A stretch of 64,000 nucleotides of DNA from Candidatus Butyricimonas faecavium (GCA_944321125.1 CALUKD010000017.1:1-64000); one strand, 5' to 3'. Positions 18,211 to 27,029 are shown, counted from the stretch's first letter. The notes: a model not told the origin generated them from the letters alone. A program made the numbers and translations.

Positions 18211-18290
18211 TGCAAGTTTCAAGTTGGTTTTTCAACTTTGCAAGTTATGTGTTTATAAAGTTTTCAACTTGTTAACTTGTAATCAATAGA
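18211..18290. repeat. CAACTTGTAAC-type repeats downstream of fabD
   Basis: Multiple partly inverted copies of CAAGTT/AACTTG occur here, for example GCAAGTTTCAAGTTGG, TTCAACTTTGCAAGTT and TTTTCAACTTGTTAACTTGT. They resemble the units at 373-399 and 24575-24641. No coding potential. Confidence 0.5.
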
Positions 18291-18307
18291 TTTTGTTTAA
18301 AACAAAA

Positions 18308-19183
18308 TTATTGCATACCTGCAGTTTCAACTTCGATACTTACTTTTTTGATCAATCCTTGAAGCACGTTTCCGGGACCAATTTCTAAGAAGGATGAAGC
18401 TCCGTCTGCGAGCATATTTTGTACGGTCTGAGTCCAACGTACGGATGCTGTTAACTGGTCGATCAAATTCTTTTTAATTATCTCCGGGTCAGATACTGGT
18501 TGTGCGTTCACGTTTTGGTAAACCGGGCATGAGGGTTGTGAGAAGTGTGTATGCATGATGGCATCGGCCAGTTCTTTCCGGGCGGGTTCCATCAGCGGAG
18601 AGTGGAAAGCACCTCCAACTTTTAACGGGAGAGCCCGTTTGGCTCCGGCTGCTTTTAATTTTTCGCAAGCGGTGGCGATTCCTTGTGTCGTTCCGGAAAT
18701 AACGATTTGTCCCGGACAGTTATAGTTTGCCGGAACGACAATATCGTCAATTTCAGCTAAAATATTTTCTACAGTTTCATCTGGTAACCCAAGGATGGCT
18801 GCCATCGTGGATGGATTTGCCTCACATGCTTTTTGCATAGCAAGTGCTCTGGCATGAACAAGACGTAAGCCATCTTCAAAAGAAAGAGCCCCGTTGGCAA
18901 CGAGTGCAGAGAATTCTCCCAAAGAGTGGCCTGCTACCATATCTGGTTTCTCATTCAATGATTTTGCAAGAATCACCGAGTGAAGGAATATTGCTGGTTG
19001 AGTTACTTTGGTTTGCTTTAAATCTTCGTCAGTCCCCTCGAACATCAGGTCTGTGATGCGGAATCCTAAGATTTCATTTGCTTTTTCAAATAACTCTTTT
19101 GCTGAGGGTGTGTTCTCGTACAAGTTCTTACCCATGCCTACGAATTGGGCTCCTTGGCCCGGGAAAACAAATGCTTTTTTCAT
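18308..19183 (-). CDS. fabD: Malonyl-CoA:ACP transacylase
   Basis: Loads malonyl groups onto acyl carrier protein for fatty acid synthesis. The protein is about 291 residues from the ATG at 19183 (MKKAFVFPGQGAQFVGMG); an upstream in-frame ATG at 19192 would add MMS. The nucleophile Ser lies in AGHSLGEFSAL (Ser87), with FPGQGAQ at the N terminus and GGAFHSPLM holding the catalytic His. It follows folE by some 18 nt on the same strand and the pair is closed by the hairpin at 18175-18208. Confidence 0.95.
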   Translation of the reverse strand: MKKAFVFPGQGAQFVGMGKNLYENTPSAKELFEKANEILGFRITDLMFEGTDEDLKQTKVTQPAIFLHSVILAKSLNEKPDMVAGHSLGEFSALVANGALSFEDGLRLVHARALAMQKACEANPSTMAAILGLPDETVENILAEIDDIVVPANYNCPGQIVISGTTQGIATACEKLKAAGAKRALPLKVGGAFHSPLMEPARKELADAIMHTHFSQPSCPVYQNVNAQPVSDPEIIKKNLIDQLTASVRWTQTVQNMLADGASSFLEIGPGNVLQGLIKKVSIEVETAGMQ

Positions 19184-19201
19184 ACTCATCATGTTTATTT
19201 C

Positions 19202-19828
19202 TTAATGAAATTTGTTACTAATTAGTCGGATGAACTCTTCCCGCGTAGCAAGCTTCTCGAATGCTCCGCTGAAGTCGGAAGTGGTCGTCACCGAATTTTG
19301 TTTTTGTACACCACGCATCATCATGCACATATGCTGGGCCTCAATGACCACGGCGACACCAAGGGGATTGAGTGTATTCTGTATACAATTTTTTATGTCA
19401 TTCGTCAACCTCTCCTGCACTTGAAGCCTTCTGGAAAAAGCTTCAACCACCCGGGCGATTTTACTTAATCCGGTGATGTATCCGTTCGGGATATAGGCTA
19501 CGTGAGCATGTCCAATGAACGGGAGCATATGGTGTTCACATAAAGAATAGATTTCAATATCTTTGACAATTACCATCTGGCGATAATCTTCTTTAAATAG
19601 GGCGGAGCGAAGTATTTCTTCTGGGTTTTCCGTGTAACCTCTTGTCATAAATTGCATGGCTTTGGCGACACGGTATGGGGTTTTCACTAATCCTTCTCTT
19701 TCGGAATCTTCTCCCAGTAATTTGAGAATTTCTTTATAGTGGTAGCTTAGTTTTTCGGTTCTTGCCTTGTTGTAATATTCTACTTTGCGGTAGAATTCTT
19801 CATTGTCATCCAATTCAGTGTATTTCAT
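19202..19828 (-). CDS. folE: GTP cyclohydrolase I
   Basis: Converts GTP to dihydroneopterin triphosphate, the first step of folate synthesis. 208 residues. The zinc ligands Cys97 and a His of [16 protein letters not shown] are visible, with the third ligand in [11 protein letters not shown] near residue 167. The [21 protein letters not shown] segment is also typical. Probably the first gene of a folE-fabD transcript. Confidence 0.95.
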   Translation of the reverse strand: MKYTELDDNEEFYRKVEYYNKARTEKLSYHYKEILKLLGEDSEREGLVKTPYRVAKAMQFMTRGYTENPEEILRSALFKEDYRQMVIVKDIEIYSLCEHHMLPFIGHAHVAYIPNGYITGLSKIARVVEAFSRRLQVQERLTNDIKNCIQNTLNPLGVAVVIEAQHMCMMMRGVQKQNSVTTTSDFSGAFEKLATREEFIRLISNKFH

Positions 19829-20286
19829 TCGTCCTCTCTTTTATGTACTTGACCCATTGCCTATATGAGCAATGAAAAAATTGGCTACAAAGTAAAAGAT
19901 AATAATTGAGAATTGAAAGTCGTATGTTAAAAATGTGTGGGTTCAAACTCGTTACTACGGCGTTCCCTGTTAAGGAGGGATTCGTCTCAAAGCAATTAAA
20001 ATCTAATTTTCTTTTGGTCTTTTGTTTTACGTTATGTAATTGTATTCCAGACCCGGATAGATTATGATTAATGCCCGTTTTATAACTTACAGGTGAGGTA
20101 ATAACAAGACAAAGATGAACTGGATTGTCTTTTTAGGACGTTACCTCTCCCCTTGTTACATTCAATTGTTTCGGTTTGATCTATTGGGGATGTATGGGAG
20201 GAGAGGTGTTTGGAAAATATTTCAGTACAGTGATACGATATTGAATAAAAAAGTGTATCTTTATCAAATAAAAAAATGTGTGTATT
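19829..20286. other. Intergenic region with nested hairpin upstream of nfeD
   Basis: No gene is supported in these 458 bases. A short hairpin CATTGC/GCAATG is at 19855-19874. A longer nested pair is at 20095-20147: GAGGTAA (20095-20101) with TTACCTC (20141-20147), enclosing AAGACAA (20106-20112) with TTGTCTT (20125-20131). Divergent promoters for folE and nfeD should lie here, but no full -33/-7 pair was convincing. Confidence 0.45.
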
Positions 20287-20754
20287 ATGGAGTGGCTTGT
20301 TTTATTCATGCTGATCTTGATAGGCTTTGTTCTGTTGATCCTAGAATTTCTTGTTTTCCCAGGGGTGAATGTGGCAGGAATTTTAGGTTTCGCTTGCGTG
20401 GGAATTGCTATTTATATTGCTTATTCTACGATGGGAATGACGGTCGGGCATTTTACTTTATTGGGGACGGCTTTTTGTGGTTTTGGAATGACTTATTACG
20501 TGTTACGGTCAAAGACTTGGAAACGTATGCAGTTACACACGCAGATTGACAGTACTGTGGAGGGAGTGGATGAGTCCATCCGGGAAGGAGATACTGGGAT
20601 GACACAGGGGCGTTTGGCCCCTATGGGCAAAGTAAGGGTTGGAGACAGTGTGGTCGAGGCAGAATCCCGTTCTGGATATATTGAGGAAAACCAGAAAGTG
20701 ACCGTGTTGAAAGTGTATAAAAATAAAATTATAGTAAAATTAAAAACTGAATAG
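20287..20754 (+). CDS. NfeD-like membrane protein
   Basis: A 155-residue short NfeD protein. Three hydrophobic helices lie at about 2-70 (EWLVLFMLILIGFVLLILEF, then GVNVAGILGFACVGIAIYIA and HFTLLGTAFCGFGMTYYV). A C-terminal OB-fold domain follows (GMTQGRLAPMGKVRVGDSVV, ENQKVTVLKVYKNKIIV). NfeD proteins act with flotillins in membrane microdomains, and the flotillin-like gene follows 3 nt later. The ATG at 20287 is preferred over a GTG at 20278. Confidence 0.88.
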   Translation: MEWLVLFMLILIGFVLLILEFLVFPGVNVAGILGFACVGIAIYIAYSTMGMTVGHFTLLGTAFCGFGMTYYVLRSKTWKRMQLHTQIDSTVEGVDESIREGDTGMTQGRLAPMGKVRVGDSVVEAESRSGYIEENQKVTVLKVYKNKIIVKLKTE

Positions 20755-20757
20755 AAG

Positions 20758-21744
20758 ATGGAGAGTAGTTTGTTTTTTCTAGTAGCAGTTATCGCCGGAG
20801 GTCTTTTTTTACTTTGGATGATTCTCTACTTTATTCCGATTGGTTTATGGTTTCAAGCGTTGGTCTCTGACGTGAAAATATCTTTGTTACAATTAGTTTT
20901 AATGCGTTGGCGAAAAGTGCCTCCCACGATTATTGTTCGTGCCATGATCGAGGGGAAAAAAGCTGGTTTGGAACTTTACCGTGATTTATTGGAGGCTCAT
21001 TATTTGGCAGGGGGACACGTGGCTCAAGTGGTACATGCCTTGGTGTCCGCGTCTAAGGCGAATATCGACCTGACTTTTCAAATTGCAACGGCCGTGGATT
21101 TGGCCGGTCGTGATGTGTTTGAGGCCGTGCAAATGAGCGTGAACCCGAAAGTGATTAATACCCCGCCGGTGGCTGCTGTGGCTAAAGATGGAATTCAGTT
21201 GATAGCTAAAGCTCGGGTTACGGTGCGGGCTAATATCCGTCAATTAGTTGGAGGAGCTGGAGAGGAAACCATCCTAGCCCGTGTCGGGGAAGGAATTGTT
21301 TCTTCAATTGGTTCCGCTGCCTCGCATAAGGAAGTTTTGGAGAATCCGGATTCTATTTCAAAAGTTGTATTGAATAAGGGCTTGGATTCCGGTACAGCTT
21401 TTGAAATTTTATCTATTGATATTGCAGATATTGATATTGGTAAGAATATCGGAGCTGAATTACAAACCGATCAGGCTGAAGCCGATTTAAAGATTGCTCA
21501 AGCGAAAGCAGAGGAACGCCGAGCGATGGCTGTCGCTACCGAGCATGAAATGAAAGCGCTTGCCCAAGAAATGCGGGCAAGAGTTATCGAGGCTGAGGCG
21601 GAAGTACCTCGTGCTATGGCCGAGGCTTTCCGTAGCGGTAATTTGGGTATCATGGACTACTACAAAATGAAAAATATTGAGGCTGATACGCAAATGAGAG
21701 AATCTATTGCCAAGCCGAATGATAAGAAGAATAACCAGAAATAG
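20758..21744 (+). CDS. floA: Flotillin-like protein FloA
   Basis: A 328-residue flotillin-like (UPF0365) scaffold protein of functional membrane microdomains. An N-terminal hydrophobic segment (about 5-28) precedes the conserved SPFH-like core ([76 protein letters not shown]). A coiled-coil rich in Ala and Glu lies at about 235-285. Next to an NfeD gene, as in Bacillus and many Bacteroidota. Confidence 0.93.
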   Translation: MESSLFFLVAVIAGGLFLLWMILYFIPIGLWFQALVSDVKISLLQLVLMRWRKVPPTIIVRAMIEGKKAGLELYRDLLEAHYLAGGHVAQVVHALVSASKANIDLTFQIATAVDLAGRDVFEAVQMSVNPKVINTPPVAAVAKDGIQLIAKARVTVRANIRQLVGGAGEETILARVGEGIVSSIGSAASHKEVLENPDSISKVVLNKGLDSGTAFEILSIDIADIDIGKNIGAELQTDQAEADLKIAQAKAEERRAMAVATEHEMKALAQEMRARVIEAEAEVPRAMAEAFRSGNLGIMDYYKMKNIEADTQMRESIAKPNDKKNNQK

Positions 21745-21758
21745 TGAATGAATGGTTG

Positions 21759-21802
21759 AAATGTGAAACAGACCGGGTTTTTCTTAGGTTTGTTTCACAT
21801 TT
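21759..21802. terminator. Hairpin between convergent floA and lysA
   Basis: A 16-bp stem with one G-U pair, AAATGTGAAACAGACC (21759-21774) and GGTTTGTTTCACATTT (21787-21802), with a 12-nt loop, lies between the two convergent gene ends. The U tract is weak on both strands. Confidence 0.65.
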
Positions 21803-21831
21803 TCCATTTATTGAAGGAAATAGTATGGGAA

Positions 21832-22977
21832 CTACTGGGAAAAATAACTTCTTGGTAATTCTCTGAGGTTGTAACGTGAAGCCATAACTTCCCCGTATGC
21901 TCCACAAGAACGAATGGCGATTAGATCTCCCCGGTTGGAGAGGGGTAGTTCTCGGTCTTTACCAAAGCAATCGGATGATTCACAGATAGGACCTACCACG
22001 TCGTATTTTTCGAGTTCTCCGACGGAACTTAGGTTTTCTATCCGGTGGAAAGCTTGGTAAAGTGCTGGACGTAAGAGGTCGTTCATTCCCGCATCGAGGA
22101 TGACAAACTTTTTATGTTTCCCTTCCTTTACGTATAGGATACGAGAAATGAGGGAACCGCATTGCCCGACGAGGGACCGGCCTAGTTCAAAATGAAGTTG
22201 CTGACCCGGTAAGGCTTCGAAGAAATCGGAAAAGATCTGAAAATAAGAGGGAAAATCGGGAATCAGACCGCACGTGGGACAATCGTAATTAATGCCTAGC
22301 CCGCCGCCGAAATTCACATGGGGGAGAATGATCCCCTGTTCTTTCAATCGAGATTGTATTTCGTTTACTCTTAAGCAAAGTCCCCGGAATACTGTGAGGT
22401 CAGTGATCTGGGAACCGATATGAAAATGTAGTCCGATAAGATTGATGTTTTCCATTTTTTGACAGGTCGCGATGGCGTGGTCGAGGTCGTAAAGGTAGAA
22501 CCCGAATTTGTTTTCTTCAATTCCCGTGGTGATGTAATGATGAGTGTGTGCATCCACGTTTGGGTTTATTCGAAGAGCGATGGAGGCATTCTTTCCCATT
22601 TTTTTGGCCAGCATGTTGATCACCTCTATTTCTGGTAAGGATTCACAGTTAAAGCAAAATATCTCTTTTTCAAGAGCCAGCCGGATTTCCTCGTCGCTTT
22701 TCCCAACTCCGGCATACACGATTTGTTCAGAGGGAAAGCCACTTGTTATGGCTTGAGCAACTTCGTTGCCACTCACGCAGTCTGCACCAATTCCATGGCT
22801 TTGAATGATGTCGAGGATACGTGGGTTGGCATTCGCTTTTATAGCGTAATGCAAATGAAATCCACGTTTTTTGGCTGCTTGGGTGGCTGCTTGAAGGGTG
22901 GCTTGTAGAAGAGACGTGTCGTAGTAATAAAACGGGGTCTTTAAGGTTTGAAATGTTTTGATGGTTTCTATATTCAT
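21832..22977 (-). CDS. lysA: Diaminopimelate decarboxylase
   Basis: Decarboxylates meso-diaminopimelate to lysine using PLP. 381 residues, short but complete. The PLP-binding Lys is in HLHYAIKANANP (Lys47). The glycine loop is NFGGGLGINY, and the substrate-binding CESSD motif is in GPICESSDCFGKDREL. The gene lies 28 nt after lysC and is probably read from the lysC promoter through the attenuator described below. Confidence 0.95.
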   Translation of the reverse strand: MNIETIKTFQTLKTPFYYYDTSLLQATLQAATQAAKKRGFHLHYAIKANANPRILDIIQSHGIGADCVSGNEVAQAITSGFPSEQIVYAGVGKSDEEIRLALEKEIFCFNCESLPEIEVINMLAKKMGKNASIALRINPNVDAHTHHYITTGIEENKFGFYLYDLDHAIATCQKMENINLIGLHFHIGSQITDLTVFRGLCLRVNEIQSRLKEQGIILPHVNFGGGLGINYDCPTCGLIPDFPSYFQIFSDFFEALPGQQLHFELGRSLVGQCGSLISRILYVKEGKHKKFVILDAGMNDLLRPALYQAFHRIENLSSVGELEKYDVVGPICESSDCFGKDRELPLSNRGDLIAIRSCGAYGEVMASRYNLRELPRSYFSQ

Positions 22978-23005
22978 GTAGGTTGGGTTTATAAGGTTTA
23001 TGAAC

Positions 23006-24322
23006 TTACTGATTTAACAATCTTTCGCTAAGTGCCTCAAGTGCTTTTTGTTTGTCGGCTTGTTTCACGAGTAAGGAAATGCTGTGTGCGCTAGCCCCGT
23101 AAGAGATCATGTGTAGGGGAATATCTTTTAGGGCGGTGAGTGCCCGAGCTGCAAGTCCGCTATTGTTGATCGAGCAATCCCCGACGATGCAGATGATGGA
23201 GAGTGATTCTTCAACTTCGATTGTGCCGTATTTCGTGAGGTCTTTTTTGATGTCTTCTAGATGGCATGTATTGTCGATTGTGAGGGATATAGCAACTTCT
23301 GATGTGGCAATCATGTCGATTGGGGTTTTCCAAGATTCGAATATTTCGAATACTTTTCGGACAAAGCCGTAAGCAAGTAACATATTGCTGGATTTGACTT
23401 TTATGGCCGTGATTCCGTCTTTTGCCGCTACCGCCTTGAAGTCCTTAATGGGACTTTCTTTCGTGATTAAAGTTCCTTCATCATTTGGGTTCATCGTGTT
23501 TTTCATGCGAACGGGGATGTTTGCTTTTTTAGCGGGTTGGATACTTGACGGATGAAGAATTTTTGCTCCGAAATAGGCAAGTTCGGCAGCTTCATCAAAA
23601 GATAAGGAACGAATGGCTTTTGTGTTTTTTACGTATCGCGGGTCGCTGTTATGTACACCGTCAATGTCTGTCCATATCTGAATTTCATCAGCATTGAGTG
23701 CGGCCCCGATTAATGCGGCTGAATAATCGCTGCCTCCTCTCTTTAAGTTGTCGATTTCCCCATAAGCGTTTCGGCAAATAAATCCTTGGGTAATGATAAT
23801 ACGCTCTGAGGCCGGGTTGGATAATAGTCGTTTTAGATTTTGTTCGATGTAGAAATAGTCCGGTTCACAATCTTTGTCAATGCGCATAAAATCCAAGGCG
23901 GATAGGAGCGTTGAAGAAATGCCTTGTTCTTGTAAATAATAATGCATTAGCGTGGTGGAAATGATCTCTCCTTGGGCGACAACAGCTTTTTCTTGTAACG
24001 GGTAAAAATCCTTATTGATGAATGAACGGAGATAGGTAAAGATGGTTTGTACAAATTCTTGTCCTCGATGTTTGAATTTTTCGGTACAGTAGAGGTCGCT
24101 AATGGTCATCAGATAATCTAGTTCGAGATTATGGATTGTAGTCAAGGCTTCCTGTCTGTCATTGCGGTATAGATAGTTGGTGATGTCTACTAACGTGTTG
24201 GTCGTTCCGGACATGGCTGAAAGAACTACAATTTTTGGGTGGTCATCCGAGATTAATTTTGCCACTTCTTGAATTCGTTGTGCGGAACCAACCGAGGTCC
24301 CTCCAAATTTTAATACGTTCAT
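23006..24322 (-). CDS. lysC: Aspartokinase (monofunctional)
   Basis: Phosphorylates aspartate at the head of the Lys/Thr/Met pathway. 438 residues. The N-terminal KFGGTSVGSAQRI (residues 5-17) and the kinase motifs GGSDYSAALIGAAL and WTDIDGVHNSDPRYV are present. Two C-terminal ACT domains (about 300-438) would bind amino acid effectors. There is no homoserine dehydrogenase fusion. The 5' leader carries a short peptide and a terminator (24358-24480), so expression is probably set by attenuation. lysA follows. Confidence 0.95.
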   Translation of the reverse strand: MNVLKFGGTSVGSAQRIQEVAKLISDDHPKIVVLSAMSGTTNTLVDITNYLYRNDRQEALTTIHNLELDYLMTISDLYCTEKFKHRGQEFVQTIFTYLRSFINKDFYPLQEKAVVAQGEIISTTLMHYYLQEQGISSTLLSALDFMRIDKDCEPDYFYIEQNLKRLLSNPASERIIITQGFICRNAYGEIDNLKRGGSDYSAALIGAALNADEIQIWTDIDGVHNSDPRYVKNTKAIRSLSFDEAAELAYFGAKILHPSSIQPAKKANIPVRMKNTMNPNDEGTLITKESPIKDFKAVAAKDGITAIKVKSSNMLLAYGFVRKVFEIFESWKTPIDMIATSEVAISLTIDNTCHLEDIKKDLTKYGTIEVEESLSIICIVGDCSINNSGLAARALTALKDIPLHMISYGASAHSISLLVKQADKQKALEALSERLLNQ

Positions 24323-24357
24323 AAATTTATTGTTTTTAAATTATTTATTTTTTACAT

Positions 24358-24423
24358 GAAAAAAGCCCGTGTATTTACACAGGCTTTTTTCGACAGTTTT
24401 TTGACAACAGAGTGTTAGCCTGC
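24358..24423 (-). promoter_or_regulatory. lysC leader attenuator (terminator and antiterminator)
   Basis: On the minus strand a stem-loop at 24391-24358 (GAAAAAAGCCTGTGTA, then TACACGGGCTTTTTTC with one mismatch) ends in a run of six T, 36 nt before the lysC start: an intrinsic terminator in the leader. GCAGGCT at 24423-24417 overlaps the stop codon of the leader peptide and can pair with AGCCTGT at 24385-24379 in the terminator's 5' arm (7 bp, one G-U). That would be an antiterminator. The layout matches ribosome-mediated attenuation; the pairing was worked out by eye. Confidence 0.75.
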
Positions 24424-24480
24424 AAAGAGCTTTTGCATGCACATCATCTGTTTATGGTTATTTGTATACCTTGTCCTCAT
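24415..24480 (-). CDS. Leader peptide of lysC (Met-rich)
   Basis: A 21-codon reading frame, too short for gene finders, in the lysC leader. It starts MRTRYTNNHK, has Gln-Met-Met-Cys-Met-Gln at residues 11-16 and ends KLFAG with a TAA stop at 24417-24415. AGAAGA lies just before the ATG. A ribosome halted at the Met codons would cover the segment before GCAGGCT and leave it free to form the antiterminator. Met scarcity is therefore the likely signal; Lys at 10 and 17 and Thr at 3 and 6 are less well placed. The role is inferred, with no experimental evidence. Confidence 0.68.
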   Translation of the reverse strand: MRTRYTNNHKQMMCMQKLFAG

Positions 24481-24504
24481 TCTTCTTTTGTGTTTTTCAC
24501 GATG

Positions 24505-24535
24505 CAAATATTGCATATTGAAATTGAAAAAACAA
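24505..24535 (-). promoter_or_regulatory. Candidate promoter of the lysC leader
   Basis: On the minus strand TTG (24535-24533) is followed after exactly 20 nt by AATATTTG (24512-24505), one base from TAnnTTTG. The spacing equals that of the trpB2 leader promoter. The -7 element lies inside a perfect palindrome ATGCAA-N3-TTGCAT (24502-24516). Transcription would start near 24500, 20 nt before the leader peptide ATG. Confidence 0.5.
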
Positions 24536-24574
24536 GCCTTTGTTAAAATATTAACAAATATGTGGCTATGCCAC

Positions 24575-24641
24575 GTTACAAGTTACAGATTGGATTGTTA
24601 TAGGTTCTTTTTTAACAACCTGAAACATGTTAACTTGTAAC
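24575..24641. repeat. GTTACAAGTTA inverted repeat downstream of prmA
   Basis: A perfect 11-bp inverted repeat, GTTACAAGTTA (24575-24585) and TAACTTGTAAC (24631-24641), encloses a shorter one, GGTT-N10-AACC. It lies just past the prmA stop on the minus strand and may end that transcript, although it also belongs to the ACTTGTAAC repeat family seen at 373-399 and 18211-18290. Confidence 0.5.
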
Positions 24642-24655
24642 TTCACGCAAAAAAG

Positions 24656-25507
24656 TTAGTTTTTATGGAAAATGACGGCTGTCCAGTTGTCTTTTACTTT
24701 GTTGGATTGATAGGTTAGTGCCAATAATTCGGCTTTCTCACGGATAATGGGAATATCTTCGGTGTAGAATCCGCTTATGATGAGGTAACCTTTGTCGTTA
24801 AGTATGTTCACGTATGCGGGCATGTCATTCAACAATATATTCCGGTTGATGTTGGCCAGAATGATATCGAAATGTTCCTGTCCGTCTAATAACGTTGCAT
24901 CCCCGATAAGTACACGTATATTGTTCATGTTGTTGGTGGCAATGTTTTCCATGGCGTTGTTATAGGCCCACTCATCGATGTCGATACCAGTAACTGATTG
25001 TGCCCCCGATTGCGCGGCCATGATAGATAGAATGCCAGTGCCACATCCCATGTCAAGGACTTTCTTACCGGAGAAATCAGGTTCCATATCTAGAATCGTT
25101 TCCAGCATAAGGGCTGTCGTGGCATGGTGTCCCGTGCCAAAACTCATTTTGGGGTCAATGATGATTTCGTGTTCTATGTTTTCAATCGTGGGATGGAATC
25201 CGGCTCTTACTAGAATTCGGTTTTGCACGAGAATAGGCGTGAAGTTTTCTTCCCAGATTTTATTCCAATCTTGGTTTTCTATTTCTGCTTTTTCCCAGGT
25301 GATCGTGTACAGTGACAGGAAAAATGAAAGGATTTCTAATGATTTTACCTGTTCTTCATTAAAATTTTTACTTGGGATGTAAGCCTTGAAACCGTCATCG
25401 GTGTATGAAAAACTGTCGTATCCGAGGTCGCCTAGTTCGGCGATAATTGCGTCCGCAATGTCCTCCACGTAAGGGGAGATGTGGAAAGTGAGTTCTGTAT
25501 AAAACAT
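24656..25507 (-). CDS. prmA: Ribosomal protein L11 methyltransferase
   Basis: A SAM-dependent methyltransferase of 283 residues that methylates ribosomal protein L11. The SAM-binding motif is KKVLDMGCGTGILSIMAA (about 145-162). The preceding IDPKMSFGTGHHATTALML and the later LANINRNILLNDMP are diagnostic of PrmA. It follows trpB2 on the same strand but has its own -7 element inside an inverted repeat just upstream. Confidence 0.95.
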   Translation of the reverse strand: MFYTELTFHISPYVEDIADAIIAELGDLGYDSFSYTDDGFKAYIPSKNFNEEQVKSLEILSFFLSLYTITWEKAEIENQDWNKIWEENFTPILVQNRILVRAGFHPTIENIEHEIIIDPKMSFGTGHHATTALMLETILDMEPDFSGKKVLDMGCGTGILSIMAAQSGAQSVTGIDIDEWAYNNAMENIATNNMNNIRVLIGDATLLDGQEHFDIILANINRNILLNDMPAYVNILNDKGYLIISGFYTEDIPIIREKAELLALTYQSNKVKDNWTAVIFHKN

Positions 25508-25549
25508 GCTATCTGATTTTTTTGCAAATGTAGCAAAAAATCAGATAGC
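25508..25549 (-). promoter_or_regulatory. Inverted repeat enclosing the prmA -7 element
   Basis: GCTATCTGATTTTTTTGC (25508-25525) and GCAAAAAATCAGATAGC (25533-25549) form a near-perfect 17-bp inverted repeat with one extra base. The 7-nt centre with one flanking base reads TACATTTG on the minus strand (25532-25525), a consensus -7 element. The repeat fills the gap between the trpB2 stop and the prmA ATG. It may be a trpB2 terminator, an operator over the prmA promoter, or both. Confidence 0.6.
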
Positions 25550-25557
25550 TATGCTCT

Positions 25558-26919
25558 TCATATGATTTTCTCTAATTTGTCGAGAGATTGAGCTATTTCT
25601 TGATCAGAAATCTCGAAGTTTCGGAGATTTCCTCCAAGGTATTGTTCGTAAGCGTAGAGATCGATCATGCCATGTCCGGATAGGTTAAACAGAATCGTTT
25701 TGGCTTTCCCTTCGACTTTGGCGATTTTGGCTTCCCGAATCGCTTGTGCTATAGCGTGGGTGGATTCCGGTGCAGGAATTATTCCTTCGGTCTTGGCAAA
25801 TAGAATTCCGGCTTCGAAGGTTTCCAGTTGCGGGATAGCAACGGCTTCTATCAATTTATCCTTGAGTAGTTGGCTGACGATGACCCCGGCTCCATGATAG
25901 CGTAAACCTCCGGCGTGAATGCTTGCGGGTTGGAAATCATGCCCAAGCGTGTACATGGGAAATAAGGGGGTCAACCCAACGGTATCACCGAAATCGTATT
26001 GGAACTGACCACGGGTTAACTTCGGACAGGATTGTGGTTCCACGGCAATTACCCGGGTGTGTTTTCCTTCTTTCAAGTTTTTGCGGATGAATGGAAAACT
26101 GATCCCGGCGAAATTTGAACCTCCCCCGAAACACCCGATCACGATGTCTGGTTCATCCCCGGCTTTTTCCATCTGGAGAAGTGCTTCCTCTCCAATGATA
26201 GTTTGGTGTAATAGCACATGATTCAGCACGCTACCCAATGAGTAATTGGTTAGGGGATCTTGTGTGGCAAGTTCGACAGCTTCGGAGATGGCGATCCCTA
26301 GGCTACCGGTCGAATTCGGGTACTCCCGGAGAATTTTTCTTCCAGCCTCTGTTAGGTTGCTTGGTGATGGGATCACGTCTGATCCCCACGTGTTCATCAT
26401 CAATTTGCGATAGGGTTTCTGGTTGTAGCTTACTTTTACCATGAACACTTTCAAGTTCAGTCCGAAATGCTGGCAGGCAAAGCTTAATGCTGTACCCCAT
26501 TGTCCTCCACCGGTTTCTGTGGTGATGCGTTTAATCCCTTGCTTGTAGTTGTAGTAAGCTTGTGCAATGGCCGTGTTCGGTTTGTGGGAGCCGGCCGGGC
26601 TTGTACCTTCATTTTTAAAGTATATTTTTGCGGGAGTATCCAAGGCTTTTTCTAAAGCGTAGGCTCGCACGAGAGGGGTAGATCTCCAAATTTTATACAA
26701 GTCTTGCACTTCATCAGGGATCTCGATGTAGCGTTCAGTGGCGAATTCCTGCTTTGCCAATTCTTGAGCAAATAGCGGGTAAAGGTCTTCCGGTTTTAAC
26801 GGTTGCTTTGTTCCCGGGTGGAGAGGGGGAAGGGGTTTGTTGGGTATGTCTGCCACGATATTATACCATTGGGTTGGCATTTCTTGCTCGGTGAGCATAA
26901 ATTTTTTGATTGGTTTCAT
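25558..26919 (-). CDS. trpB: TrpB2-type tryptophan synthase beta chain
   Basis: A PLP enzyme of the TrpB2 subfamily that joins indole and serine to tryptophan. About 453 residues from the ATG at 26919 ([20 protein letters not shown]); the longer upstream frame is leader sequence. The PLP Lys is in [17 protein letters not shown] (about Lys113) and the phosphate-binding loop is [11 protein letters not shown]. The long N-terminal region and [16 protein letters not shown] ending are TrpB2-like. It stands alone, with no trpA or other trp gene in the window. Its leader holds a Trp-codon attenuator, which ties it to tryptophan supply. Confidence 0.93.
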   Translation of the reverse strand: MKPIKKFMLTEQEMPTQWYNIVADIPNKPLPPLHPGTKQPLKPEDLYPLFAQELAKQEFATERYIEIPDEVQDLYKIWRSTPLVRAYALEKALDTPAKIYFKNEGTSPAGSHKPNTAIAQAYYNYKQGIKRITTETGGGQWGTALSFACQHFGLNLKVFMVKVSYNQKPYRKLMMNTWGSDVIPSPSNLTEAGRKILREYPNSTGSLGIAISEAVELATQDPLTNYSLGSVLNHVLLHQTIIGEEALLQMEKAGDEPDIVIGCFGGGSNFAGISFPFIRKNLKEGKHTRVIAVEPQSCPKLTRGQFQYDFGDTVGLTPLFPMYTLGHDFQPASIHAGGLRYHGAGVIVSQLLKDKLIEAVAIPQLETFEAGILFAKTEGIIPAPESTHAIAQAIREAKIAKVEGKAKTILFNLSGHGMIDLYAYEQYLGGNLRNFEISDQEIAQSLDKLEKII

Positions 26920-26944
26920 GATTTTGATTTTAAAAAAGGTGAAT

Positions 26945-27029
26945 AAAAAAGAGAGCCTACTGTTCGTAAACAATAGGCTCTCTATATATCTTAATTATGC
27001 AATACAATCACATAACCTCATTGTTTACG
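26945..27029 (-). promoter_or_regulatory. trpB2 attenuator (terminator and antiterminator)
   Basis: On the minus strand the terminator arms are GAGAGCCTATTGTT (26982-26969) and AACAGTAGGCTCTC (26964-26951), a 14-bp stem with one wobble, loop TACG and six T (26950-26945), 25 nt before trpB2. The competing segment CGTAAACAATGAGG (27029-27016) spans the leader peptide stop codon and pairs with CCTATTGTTTACG (26977-26965) in the 5' arm and loop of the terminator. With Trp scarce, a ribosome stalled at the three Trp codons would leave this segment free and prevent termination. Confidence 0.9.

Noticed and set aside
19931-20000. GGTTCAAACTC-like stretch resembling a tRNA T loop
   Set aside because: The flanking bases do not form a T stem, and no cloverleaf could be drawn.
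20115-20549. 144-codon plus-strand frame before and across nfeD
   Set aside because: It overlaps the nfeD gene in another frame, has an odd composition rich in Cys and Arg, and nfeD in its own frame has clear membrane helices and an OB fold.
24978-25382. 134-codon plus-strand frame antisense to prmA
   Set aside because: prmA is complete with all motifs; the antisense frame has no domain and no promoter.
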